This document shows positions 32,322 through 41,258 of a stretch of DNA of 64,000 nucleotides, piece by piece; positions within the stretch are counted from its first letter, which is position 1; every line of letters begins with the position of its first letter. The DNA comes from Parabacteroides gordonii MS-1 = DSM 23371. Lineage in GTDB: Bacteria > Bacteroidota > Bacteroidia > Bacteroidales > Tannerellaceae. The notes beneath the pieces are model-generated. The model had not been told where the DNA came from. It did no database searches and saw only the letters and a list, made by a program, of their open reading frames with translations. Made by a program: the position numbers and the translations under genes. The stretch lies in contig NZ_KQ033919.1 of NCBI RefSeq assembly GCF_000969825.1, positions 2,768,744 through 2,832,743 on the forward strand, in the 5' to 3' direction.

Positions 32322-35300
32322 ATGAAAAAGAATATAAATAGAATAAAACTCATGCCTGATTTCACAAAATGTATGAGTTTGGCGATTTTTTTAACATTTT
32401 CCGGCAATTCTAATGCCAACAATAGTGAACTGACTTATGCAGAACAAACCAATTTCACCATTTCCATGGAAAACCAAACGCTGAAAAGTGTTGTGGAGTG
32501 GATTGAAAAGAATAGTCAGTTTATTTTTATTTACGATACGGACCTCGATCTGTCTCACCGCGTAAGCGTAGATGTATATAATAAGCCTGTAGAAGAGATT
32601 CTTAAACAAATTTTTTCCGGTACGAACCTGGAATATAATATTCGCAACCGGCAGGTAATGATCCGCAAAGCGGAAGTTAAGACAGCTCCGGTAAATCAGT
32701 TTGTACAACAGGAAAAGGTTACGATAAAAGGTGCCGTAACCGACATAAAGGGGGAGGCTATTATCGGTGCTAACATCATAGAGGATGGAACGACCAACGG
32801 AACCATAACTGATATCGACGGACAATTTAGTTTGCAAGTCGATAAAGGGGCGAAGCTGATAATCTCGTATATCGGTTATATGACGCAGACTCTGCCGGTG
32901 GGACAAAACCATTTTTTAAAGATATCTCTCAGAGAAGATAACAAAACATTGGAAGAAGTTGTCATCACCGGGTATGGTGGAACGCAACTCCGCTCGAAAA
33001 TGACCAACTCTATAGCTAAGGTCGATAACTCGGTATTAGCCAACGGTACTTATACCAATCCTGCACAGGCATTATCTGGAGCAGTGGCTGGATTGAGAGT
33101 GCAGCAGACAAGCGGTAAGCCGAATGCAACACCGACACTGGTTCTGCGTGGAGGAACTAACCTGGATGGTAGCGGTTCGCCTTTAATTATCATCGACGGA
33201 GCGGTTCGTGAATCGTTGAGCGATGTTAATCCCGAAGATATCGAATCGATGGAGGTGATGAAAGATGCCGGTGCTACTGCAATTTACGGGGCACGTGCAT
33301 CCAACGGTGTTGTCCTGGTCACAACCAAGAAAGGAACAGCAGGCCGGACGGAAGTGAATCTGAGTGCTAAAGTCGGATTGAATTTCTTTCATAGCCAATA
33401 TGAATTTTTAGATGCGCACGATTATCTTTATTATATGCGCTCGGCTTTTCATCGTTCTTCTCATATCTGGCAGGATCAATCGGGAAACTGGCGTGGTTTT
33501 GCCAGTGATGCAACGCTTTCTGGTACACAGCCTTATGGTACGGGAAACCGTTATTTTGATGCTAACGGGAATATACTGAACGGAAACAAAGATAATACGG
33601 CTGTTTGGGGCGTAATGAATTATACCGACGACCTGGCTTTTCTGTTGAAGCAGGGTTGGCAAACAATGGATGATCCTGTTAATCCGGGTCAGAAGCTTAT
33701 CTATGCCGATAATCAGCTAAAGGATTATAATATTAAATCGCCGGCTATTTCGCAGGATTACAACCTGAGTGTTTCGGGTGGAAATGATAAAGGACATTAT
33801 TATGCCAGCCTGGGATACAATCATAGTGAAGGTAATGCTGTAAATAACTGGTATCGCCGGTTGAACTTTACCATCAATGCCGACTATAAGATCAAGCCTT
33901 GGCTGACTTCCAATTCCTCTTTATCGTTTACCGATTCAAAATGGGACGATGGTGCTGCCGGATATGCCGGTGAGACAAATTTCTTTAGTACCACATTATC
34001 CGTACCTCCAACTTTCAGGGTAAAAAGTCCTGATGGTGATTGGTTGGCCGGACCTGCCGTGGCTTCTTACGCACGTGGTTGGACCACAGCAAAGGTGTAT
34101 GAAGATGCTTTGAATTACGATAATAACACCGACAAGTTCAATATTAGCCAGTCATTTACTTTTAATATTATGAAGGGACTGACTTTTAAGGCTACCGGAG
34201 CCTGGTATTATTTTGACGATAGTCGTGAGTTTTTTAAAGGCGATTATATTGTAGCTACCGGACCAGTCTACGATACCAACCATAGTACATCCAACAAACA
34301 TGAGCGTTTATTGGATCAGACATACAATGGTATTTTGAATTATCAGACTACTTTCTTGCAGGATCATACGTTGGATGCCATGCTGGGGGTGGAATATTAT
34401 GATTCTTACAAGAAAGGTTTCTCTGCTTCCGGTTATGGTTCGCCATTGTCCGATTTTCAAGATCTGAATTACACATCGACAGCTTCCGGTGTAAGACAAA
34501 TCGATTCATGGCATTACCGCCAGCGTATTCTTTCATTTTTCGGTAGAGTAAACTACGATTATAAATCTAAATACTTGCTGAGTCTGGTTCTGCGTCGTGA
34601 CGGATATTCAAAATTACCGAAAGATAATCGTTGGGGAACATTCCCCGGTATTTCCGGTGGTTGGGTATTTTCAAAAGAGGGCTTTATGGAAGATATGGCG
34701 GATGTACTTTCTTATGCAAAGGTACGTGCCAGCTATGGTGCTAATGGAAATGTGTCGGGAGTACTCGATGCTAACGGCAATATTGTAACCGGACTCGATT
34801 ATTATACCGTGCAGGGTTCTTATGGTATTATGAAAGACAAAGACGGAAAGACTGTAGCTAATTATAACGGTAAAGTTCCTTTGATGTTGAACGATCTGCC
34901 TAATCCGACCATGCGATGGGAAAAGTCATATACGTTTGAAACAGGTTTGGATCTGGGTTTCCTCAATAATAAGTACGTATTGAATTTTACCTACTACAAC
35001 AGACATACACAAGATAAGTTTGCGGAAATTACATTACCCTCTCATAGCGGTGTTTCTTCTTTCCTGTCGAATAACGGAGAAGTACAGAACCAGGGTATGG
35101 AGTTGGAACTCACTGCCAATATCCTGCGCACGAAAGACTGGAAATTTACGGTTAGTATGAATACGGCATATAATAAAAATAAAATAGTATCATTACCATA
35201 TAACGGTCTGCCTAATAATATGCAGGATGCTTATCAGGTTTACACCGGTAATAAGTTGTCTGACGGAAGTTATGAGAAAAAATGGGTAGGCGGCTATCAG

Positions 35301-36062
35301 GAAGGACAGGAATATGGTGTTATCTACGGCTTTAAATCGTTGGGTATTTATAAAAGTGAGAGTGAAATTGCCGGTAACTTAATCGACAGATCTACTTATA
35401 CCGAGAATGGTGCGGATGCAAAAGTTCTGTATGGACCTGATGCATGGGCCAAGATGTCGGATGCTGAAAAAGAAAAAGGTTTACCTATACAGGCCGGTGA
35501 TGTTAAATGGCTTGATGTAAATGGTGATGGAGTTATCGACGATTATGATCGGGTGAAGCTGGGTAATACGATTCCTCATTGGACAGGAGGTTTTAATATC
35601 AATACATCCTGGAAAGGTTTATCACTGAATTGTCGCCTCGATTATGCTCTTGGATTCTGGGTGCACGATTTTAAAACACCTTGGATCATGGGGAATATGC
35701 AGGGAACATTTAATACTATTTCTTTGGTAAAAGATTCATGGTCGGAAACCAATCCGAATGGAAAATATCCTGTTTATGGATGGGCTGACTTCTTGGGAAA
35801 GCGTAATTATGACAGAATTTCGGATATCAATTGCTATCGTGGCGACTACCTTGCTTTCCGTGAAGTAAGTCTGGCATATACATTGCCCCAGAACTGGATT
35901 CTGAAGACGGGTTTGAGTAAAGTTAATGTGTCTGTTACAGCTCAGAATTTGGGTTATATCACGGCAGCTAAGAATATGGCTACTCCTGAATATGGTGTTA
36001 GTCAGAATGGTGGCTATCCGATGCCCAGATCGGTTGTGTTTGGCCTAAATGTTACATTCTAA
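32322..36062 (+). CDS. SusC/RagA-family TonB-dependent outer-membrane transporter with STN domain
   Basis: A 1246-residue protein, at the long end of the family. Signal peptide to about residue 34 (FSGNSNAN), STN domain about 45-118 (FTISMENQTLKSVVEWIEKN, FIFIYDTDLDL), carboxypeptidase-regulatory-like domain about 133-212 (GEAIIGANIIEDGTTNGTIT), DNKTLEEVVITGYGG before the plug, plug about 230-340 (DVNPEDIESMEVMKDAGATA), then barrel ending NVTF. The STN domain fits the upstream sigma/FecR pair. SusD follows after 11 bases. The imported glycan cannot be read from the sequence; the terminal esterase suggests an esterified substrate. Confidence 0.95.
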   Translation: MKKNINRIKLMPDFTKCMSLAIFLTFSGNSNANNSELTYAEQTNFTISMENQTLKSVVEWIEKNSQFIFIYDTDLDLSHRVSVDVYNKPVEEILKQIFSGTNLEYNIRNRQVMIRKAEVKTAPVNQFVQQEKVTIKGAVTDIKGEAIIGANIIEDGTTNGTITDIDGQFSLQVDKGAKLIISYIGYMTQTLPVGQNHFLKISLREDNKTLEEVVITGYGGTQLRSKMTNSIAKVDNSVLANGTYTNPAQALSGAVAGLRVQQTSGKPNATPTLVLRGGTNLDGSGSPLIIIDGAVRESLSDVNPEDIESMEVMKDAGATAIYGARASNGVVLVTTKKGTAGRTEVNLSAKVGLNFFHSQYEFLDAHDYLYYMRSAFHRSSHIWQDQSGNWRGFASDATLSGTQPYGTGNRYFDANGNILNGNKDNTAVWGVMNYTDDLAFLLKQGWQTMDDPVNPGQKLIYADNQLKDYNIKSPAISQDYNLSVSGGNDKGHYYASLGYNHSEGNAVNNWYRRLNFTINADYKIKPWLTSNSSLSFTDSKWDDGAAGYAGETNFFSTTLSVPPTFRVKSPDGDWLAGPAVASYARGWTTAKVYEDALNYDNNTDKFNISQSFTFNIMKGLTFKATGAWYYFDDSREFFKGDYIVATGPVYDTNHSTSNKHERLLDQTYNGILNYQTTFLQDHTLDAMLGVEYYDSYKKGFSASGYGSPLSDFQDLNYTSTASGVRQIDSWHYRQRILSFFGRVNYDYKSKYLLSLVLRRDGYSKLPKDNRWGTFPGISGGWVFSKEGFMEDMADVLSYAKVRASYGANGNVSGVLDANGNIVTGLDYYTVQGSYGIMKDKDGKTVANYNGKVPLMLNDLPNPTMRWEKSYTFETGLDLGFLNNKYVLNFTYYNRHTQDKFAEITLPSHSGVSSFLSNNGEVQNQGMELELTANILRTKDWKFTVSMNTAYNKNKIVSLPYNGLPNNMQDAYQVYTGNKLSDGSYEKKWVGGYQEGQEYGVIYGFKSLGIYKSESEIAGNLIDRSTYTENGADAKVLYGPDAWAKMSDAEKEKGLPIQAGDVKWLDVNGDGVIDDYDRVKLGNTIPHWTGGFNINTSWKGLSLNCRLDYALGFWVHDFKTPWIMGNMQGTFNTISLVKDSWSETNPNGKYPVYGWADFLGKRNYDRISDINCYRGDYLAFREVSLAYTLPQNWILKTGLSKVNVSVTAQNLGYITAAKNMATPEYGVSQNGGYPMPRSVVFGLNVTF

Positions 36063-36073
36063 TAAGATAGATT

Positions 36074-37663
36074 ATGAAAAAGTTATTTTATAGCATAAGC
36101 ATATTATTAGCAGGGATGATCGGACTTAACTCCTGCGATTCATTAGATTTGTCGCCTGAAGATTATTACGGCTCAACTAACTTCTGGAGTCAAAAGTCAC
36201 AGGCTGAGATGTTCATGACCGGTATCCATGCTGATTTGAGAAGTAAATACCAGATGCCGGTTACTTTGGGAGAGTTCAGAAGCGAACTTCTTATAAGCGA
36301 TGTTACCTCTATGGGGGAAGGAGTATATGGTCCCCCTATGACAAATAACTTGCTGACCAAAGATAATACAGGTATTAAGGATTGGTATGAGCTATATCCG
36401 GGTATCATGCATATAAATCTGTTTATAAAAAATGTAGACAGGGATATCGACTATATGACCGAAGCCGAGAAATCATTCTATCTCGGACAAGCCTATGGTT
36501 TGCGTGCTTATTATTATTTTTATCTTTATCGTACGTTTGGTGGGGTTCCACTGGAAACGGAGCCGACTGTCACAGAGGGTAACATTGATATTACAGCCTT
36601 ATACAAGGCTCGTTCGACTCCGGAAGAAACATTGAACTTTATTAAAACGGATATAAATAAATCGGAAGAGTTCTTCGGTAAGGCTGATAAGAAAATTTCC
36701 GTTTTATATGAATGGTCGTATTATGCAACGGAAATGTTGAAAGCAAAGATTTATATGTGGTCTGCCAAGGTGACGACAGGTGCGGATAGAGAGGGAGGCC
36801 ATATTGCTTCGGTAACCACGGTCGATCCGGGTAACAGCGATTTGCAAACAGCAAAAACTGCCTTGTCGAATCTTTTGAACCAACAATTTGAGTTAGTAAC
36901 GGACTACGCCGGTTTATGGACACCGGAAGGAAAGAAAAATAAGGAACTTATTTTTGCTTTGTGTTTCGACAAAAACGAACTGACCAATTGGGGAGCGAAT
37001 TGGTTCTATAATGTTGCTCTTTTCACGAATGCAACAGACCTGGATGGTAATAGGTATGATGCAGATCCTTTGAAGTTGTTGACGGCAGGGCCGCTTCGCT
37101 ATGAATATAAGACAGCGTTTGTAGATATCTATGATAAAGACGATTCGCGTCTGGATGCGACCTTCTTCCAATATTTATTTGAAGGAAAAACCCGTGGTGC
37201 TTGTTGGAAAAAGCTGATAGGTCATACCGATGGAGGTACTCACTACTATGATTCGGACGTTCCTATTTACCGTTACTCGGATGTGTTGCTAATGCTGGCA
37301 GAGTGTGAAAACGGTTTAGGAAATTCGGCTCAGTGTGCGAAATATATTAATGATGTCCGCCAACGTGCTTACGGTGATAAATTTGCGGGACATGAATTTA
37401 TAGGAGGTAGTTTTGCGGATAATGAATGGGCTATTTTACAGGAGCGTGATAAGGAGTTTGTTGGTGAAGGTAGTCGTTGGTTCGACCTTCTTCGTCTGAA
37501 GGATGCCAACGGTAAACCATTTGTCTTTTCTGCTAAAGCACATTATGGTAGTACGTTACCTATTTTGACAGACGATCAGTCTTATATGATGTTGTGGCCT
37601 GTAGATGTTGAGGTTTTGAACGGTGATCCGGAGATCAAACAGACTCCGGGCTATGATAATTAA
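36074..37663 (+). CDS. SusD/RagB-family glycan-binding lipoprotein
   Basis: A 529-residue lipoprotein with lipobox GLNSC (Cys21) followed by DSLDLSPEDYYGSTNFW. SusD features: LGQAYGLRAYYYFYLYRTFGGVPL in the TPR-like half, and YRYSDVLLMLAECENGLGN and ERDKEFVGEGSRWFDLLRL in the C-terminal half. It partners the SusC encoded immediately upstream. An intrinsic terminator begins 5 bases after the stop and lies before the esterase gene. Confidence 0.95.
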   Translation: MKKLFYSISILLAGMIGLNSCDSLDLSPEDYYGSTNFWSQKSQAEMFMTGIHADLRSKYQMPVTLGEFRSELLISDVTSMGEGVYGPPMTNNLLTKDNTGIKDWYELYPGIMHINLFIKNVDRDIDYMTEAEKSFYLGQAYGLRAYYYFYLYRTFGGVPLETEPTVTEGNIDITALYKARSTPEETLNFIKTDINKSEEFFGKADKKISVLYEWSYYATEMLKAKIYMWSAKVTTGADREGGHIASVTTVDPGNSDLQTAKTALSNLLNQQFELVTDYAGLWTPEGKKNKELIFALCFDKNELTNWGANWFYNVALFTNATDLDGNRYDADPLKLLTAGPLRYEYKTAFVDIYDKDDSRLDATFFQYLFEGKTRGACWKKLIGHTDGGTHYYDSDVPIYRYSDVLLMLAECENGLGNSAQCAKYINDVRQRAYGDKFAGHEFIGGSFADNEWAILQERDKEFVGEGSRWFDLLRLKDANGKPFVFSAKAHYGSTLPILTDDQSYMMLWPVDVEVLNGDPEIKQTPGYDN

Positions 37664-37668
37664 AATAG

Positions 37669-37707
37669 AAAAGAGCCTGGATGTATTATTTATGTCCGGC
37701 TCTTTTT
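37669..37707 (+). terminator. Intrinsic terminator between susD and the esterase (locus 2)
   Basis: AAAAGAGCC (37669-37677) pairs with GGCTCTTTTT (37698-37707). It starts 5 bases after the susD stop and ends 22 bases before the next start codon, so readthrough is needed to express the esterase from the upstream promoter. Confidence 0.85.
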
Positions 37708-37729
37708 ATATGTATACTATTAAATTCTG

Positions 37730-38971
37730 ATGAAAATGAAAATATCTGTTCTTCTTCTTTTAATCTGTAGTTTCTTCCTGACTGGTTATTCGCAGAATTA
37801 TAACCCCCAGGAACATGCAGTTTTGAAATCGGATCGTCCGGATGGGCGCTTTCTGAGTTCGTATGGTATTGTACATGAAATGCTGAAAGATACGCATCCG
37901 AAGTTTGCTTATCGGACGGGTATGTCTGGCGACGAATTTGAGCAATGGAAGGATAGTGTCCGAAGTGCTATGGTTACAATTATGAAATTTCCGGAGGTGA
38001 AGAATCAGCCCGATCCTGTTTGTGTCAAAACGGAAAAAAGGGATGGATATACAATAGAAAAATGGGAGTTTTATCCATTTTCTAAGAGTGTATCGACCTT
38101 TCTTGTATTGAAACCGCACAACCTGAAGGATGCTGTTCCCGGTATCTTGTGTATTCCGGGGTCTGGAAGAACAAAGGAAGGGTTGGCCGGAGAACCCGGT
38201 ATATGTCCTAAGTTAACAGAAGATACGACTGATCCGAAAGTGACAATGGCTTTGAACCTTGTAAAGGAAGGCTATGTGGCTGTTGCTGTCGATAATGCTG
38301 CGGCCGGTGAAGCTTCCGACCTTGAGTGTTATGATAAAGGATGGAATTATGATTATGACGTGGTTTCCCGTTATTTGTTGGAACTGGGCTGGAATTGGCT
38401 TGGATACACCTCTTATCTGGATATGCAGGTATTGAAATGGATGAAAAAACAGTCTTTCATAAAAAAAGATCGGATCGTAGTAAGTGGTTTTTCGTTGGGA
38501 ACAGAGCCTATGATGGTTTTAGGTGTATTGGATAGGGATATTTATGCTTTTGTGTATAATGATTTTTTATGTCAGACACAGGAACGGGCTGTTGTTATAA
38601 CGGCACCGAATAAAGAAAACAGGCGACCTTTTCCTAACTCTATCCGTCATTTGATTCCTGACTATTGGAAGTATTTCAACTTTCCGGATGTTGCAGCTTC
38701 TCTCGCTCCCCGTCCGATTATCTTTACGGAAGGAGGCCTTGATCGCGATTTCCGCCTGATTCAGTCTGCTTATGATGATTGTGGGAAGCCAGAAAATGTG
38801 GAATTTCATCATTATCCGAAGTTTGCCGATAAAACTAAGAGAAATGATGTAGAGCACCTTTCGGAAGGTCTGACTCCACAAGCTTATTTCGAATTGGTAA
38901 ATGTTGATCCGCCTTCCCATTATTTTAAGAATGAGTTGATAATTCCCTGGCTGCATAAAATACTGAAATAA
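37730..38971 (+). CDS. Secreted alpha/beta hydrolase, acetyl-xylan-esterase-like
   Basis: A 413-residue protein with signal peptide (MKMKISVLLLLICSFFLTGY, cleavage near SQN). The start could also be the second ATG at 37736. The nucleophile elbow is GFSLG (Ser255), the acid candidate lies in GGLDRD, and the His lies in PSHYFKNELIIPW near the C terminus. It is paralogous to the protein at 1-1221 throughout. Position after susCD suggests periplasmic removal of ester groups from the imported glycan. The elbow residue before Ser is Phe here and His in the paralogue, hinting at different substrates. Confidence 0.85.
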   Translation: MKMKISVLLLLICSFFLTGYSQNYNPQEHAVLKSDRPDGRFLSSYGIVHEMLKDTHPKFAYRTGMSGDEFEQWKDSVRSAMVTIMKFPEVKNQPDPVCVKTEKRDGYTIEKWEFYPFSKSVSTFLVLKPHNLKDAVPGILCIPGSGRTKEGLAGEPGICPKLTEDTTDPKVTMALNLVKEGYVAVAVDNAAAGEASDLECYDKGWNYDYDVVSRYLLELGWNWLGYTSYLDMQVLKWMKKQSFIKKDRIVVSGFSLGTEPMMVLGVLDRDIYAFVYNDFLCQTQERAVVITAPNKENRRPFPNSIRHLIPDYWKYFNFPDVAASLAPRPIIFTEGGLDRDFRLIQSAYDDCGKPENVEFHHYPKFADKTKRNDVEHLSEGLTPQAYFELVNVDPPSHYFKNELIIPWLHKILK

Positions 38972-39002
38972 CGCTACATGTTATATAGCTAAACACTTTT
39001 TT

Positions 39003-40148
39003 CTAAAGGAATGCAGCCGCTTTACTGAAAATAGAGTCGAAAGCCTGATTGACGAGCCTTTGATCCGCTTTCGACCGGAATGGGAACGGTATCTGATGAG
39101 AATACTGGAACGGAAAATCTATTTCTTCCAGTATTTTATCGGATGCTTTGCCCAATGCTTTGATCACTCCGGTGGTTGGCATTACGATATCTTTTTTCAA
39201 TGAAATAGTCCTGATACGGTTGCAGGCCCGCTGGAAGAACGATTCGCGGTAGTCCTGCAATACGTCCGGACGTATCATCGCTTTAAAAGCTTGTTCTAGA
39301 AAATCATTTTTGAAGGAACCCGGTAACAAACGGTTCTCCAGGAAGTCATGACGGTAATAACGTTGCAAGCTGTCGAATGCTTCCTGATCCATGATATCGC
39401 GTGCACTTCCATTCATCTGGCTGAAGATGGAGCCGCCGCAAAACATAAACAGGCGGGTGTCGCTGAACATTTTCTCCGGATTGCTGAGTAGTAACACCTG
39501 CGATAACAAGGCCCCGATCGAATAGGCGAACAGGTTGATGGAAGTATCTTCCTTGAATAAAGGATGCCGTCCGTCTTTAATTTCATGTACCAGTTGCCAG
39601 AGATTGTAAACCGATTCGCGGCCGGATGCATAAAAGCGTAGCGGATTGATCGACAATCGGCTGCTCAATGCTACATTGGCAAAGGTGGAGTTGACCAGAT
39701 CGTTGATTTTCTGCTTACGTTGTCCTACCCAGGGAAGAACAGCCCGCGGGTTGCACCAGCTGCCCGGTGTACGGTTCATGTGGAAAGCGATAGGGAAAAG
39801 AATGACCGGCTTTCCGGTTGTTTCGGCCAGGTATTCGGCCCAGGTCAGGTATTTTTCCCAGGTACGTTCGTTCAGCCCATGCAGGAGAATGATCGCTTTG
39901 TCCCGTTTCTCCTTTCCGGAAGGTGCAAAGATTGTATAATTGAATGATTTATTTTCCTGGATATGGTCGTCCGTGAGAGAACAGAATTCGGTTGTGGCAA
40001 GTTCTTTCTGGAATTCATCGATCTCGCCGGCTGCTATTGTTTGCGTAAAGCGAAAAGGAATTATATCCAGACGGCTCTCTTCCAGGCGTGCCTTTTTATC
40101 GTACGAGAAAAGGCTGTTGAGTTGTTGTGTGCGAAGTGAGATATCCAT
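39003..40148 (-). CDS. DUF6051-like predicted alpha/beta hydrolase
   Basis: A 381-residue cytosolic protein with an alpha/beta-hydrolase flavour: IILLHGLNERTWEKYL near residue 85, then WAEYLAETTGKPVILFPIAFHMNRTP, and a nucleophile-like FAYSIGALLSQ near residue 210. I associate it with the uncharacterised Bacteroidetes family DUF6051, from memory rather than a search. The ATG at 40148 (MDISLRTQQLN) is preferred to one 30 bases upstream, which adds a basic unconserved stretch. It is divergent from a membrane LytTR regulator, which may control it. Substrate unknown. Confidence 0.7.
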   Translation of the reverse strand: MDISLRTQQLNSLFSYDKKARLEESRLDIIPFRFTQTIAAGEIDEFQKELATTEFCSLTDDHIQENKSFNYTIFAPSGKEKRDKAIILLHGLNERTWEKYLTWAEYLAETTGKPVILFPIAFHMNRTPGSWCNPRAVLPWVGQRKQKINDLVNSTFANVALSSRLSINPLRFYASGRESVYNLWQLVHEIKDGRHPLFKEDTSINLFAYSIGALLSQVLLLSNPEKMFSDTRLFMFCGGSIFSQMNGSARDIMDQEAFDSLQRYYRHDFLENRLLPGSFKNDFLEQAFKAMIRPDVLQDYRESFFQRACNRIRTISLKKDIVMPTTGVIKALGKASDKILEEIDFPFQYSHQIPFPFRSKADQRLVNQAFDSIFSKAAAFL

Positions 40149-40224
40149 AACATTCTTGTTTTTTCTGCAAACAAACACTATAAAAACAATCCCGGCAAAT
40201 AAATGGTTCCGGCGAATATCAAAA

Positions 40225-40272
40225 GGGGCGGAAAGTAGTATATAGGGGCGAATTTTTTATATGCGGGGCGAA
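40225..40272 (+). promoter_or_regulatory. Three GGGGCG repeats at 20-bp spacing upstream of the LytTR gene
   Basis: GGGGCG occurs at 40225, 40245 and 40265, exactly 20 bp apart, followed by GAA or AAT; a related GGCGAAT lies at 40211. LytTR proteins bind short direct repeats about two helical turns apart. The site lies between the divergent genes and overlaps the expected -33 region of the LytTR gene, suggesting autoregulation. Confidence 0.6.
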
Positions 40273-40289
40273 TGTTTCGGGATTTATAG

Positions 40290-40297
40290 TACATTTG
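40290..40297 (+). promoter_or_regulatory. -7 element (TACATTTG) of the LytTR gene
   Basis: TACATTTG matches TAnnTTTG and lies 23 bases before the ATG. The third GGGGCG repeat sits where -33 would be. Confidence 0.65.
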
Positions 40298-40320
40298 TTA
40301 CCAAATAAGAGGCAAAAGAT

Positions 40321-41169
40321 ATGGGAATGTTAGGTTATAAAATCCCCGGATATATTTATGAGAAGTCGAATATTGTTCGTCTGATTCTGCTGACGGCACT
40401 TTTTGCTTTGGTGTTTATCAATATCTATAAACCGTTCAGTTCTTCCAGTTGGTATTCGGTTTCCGAATTCAAGTTTTTCGTTTTCTCCAGCCTGATCATT
40501 CTGACGGGTGTACTGGTTGTCGTTATCAGCCGGATCGTGATGTATTATTGGGGGAAGAAGCATGAGATAACAACCGGGGCATATGCGTTATGGATATTGC
40601 TGGAGATATTTTTTATGTCTTTATTCTATACCATCTATACGTTGGTGTTAAATCCGGAACGGGAGTACCTGAGTGCCTTTAAAGAGTCATCCATCAATAC
40701 GAGCCTGGTATTATTGCTGCCTTATTCTGTCTTACACCTGTATTTTTCGTATAAGGAGAAAGAGCGGCAGCTGCGCTTATTGGAGGAGGATAGGGCTGAG
40801 ACGGCGAATAAGCTGTCTGTCTTTTCTTTTTATGACGAGAAGCATGAATTGCGGTTGTCGGTGAAACGGAGTAATCTTTTGTATATCGAATCTGCCGATA
40901 ACTATGTCTGTATCTGGTACCTTAATAAAGGTATCCTGACAAAGTTCATGCTTCGGAATTCGTTGAAAGCCATAGAGGAAAGCCTGGCGGAAACGAATGT
41001 GTTGCGTTGTCATCGTTCCTATATGGTCAATTTCGACCAGGTGAAAGTAATACGCCGCGAAAAGGATGGCATTTACCTGGAACTCGGTATCGAAAAAGTC
41101 CCTGATATCCCTATCTCAAAAACCTATAGCGAAAAGGTGACACATTGGTTTATGACGTATTCGTCGTGA
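40321..41169 (+). CDS. Membrane-bound LytTR-family transcriptional regulator
   Basis: A 282-residue protein with four predicted transmembrane helices (about 18-36, 50-70, 88-110, 122-143), a short coiled linker (SYKEKERQLRLLEEDRAE) and a C-terminal LytTR DNA-binding domain (about 170-278, NLLYIESADNYVCIWY, LRCHRSYMVNFDQV). There is no receiver domain, so it is a one-component membrane regulator rather than a classical response regulator. The membrane part may sense a signal directly. It is divergent from the DUF6051-like gene and carries repeated GGGGCG sites in its promoter. Confidence 0.88.
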   Translation: MGMLGYKIPGYIYEKSNIVRLILLTALFALVFINIYKPFSSSSWYSVSEFKFFVFSSLIILTGVLVVVISRIVMYYWGKKHEITTGAYALWILLEIFFMSLFYTIYTLVLNPEREYLSAFKESSINTSLVLLLPYSVLHLYFSYKEKERQLRLLEEDRAETANKLSVFSFYDEKHELRLSVKRSNLLYIESADNYVCIWYLNKGILTKFMLRNSLKAIEESLAETNVLRCHRSYMVNFDQVKVIRREKDGIYLELGIEKVPDIPISKTYSEKVTHWFMTYSS

Positions 41170-41258
41170 AAATAAAAAACAATTTTATATCTGTGGCATT
41201 ATGATTATAAGGGTGATAGTTGCCTTATTTTAATTATCGCTACTCCATCACAATCGGC

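Noticed and set aside
41170..41258. Terminator between the convergent LytTR gene and the split regulator
   Set aside because: Only a weak ATAAGG/CCTTAT stem is visible, without a clear T-tract, so I did not list it as a terminator.
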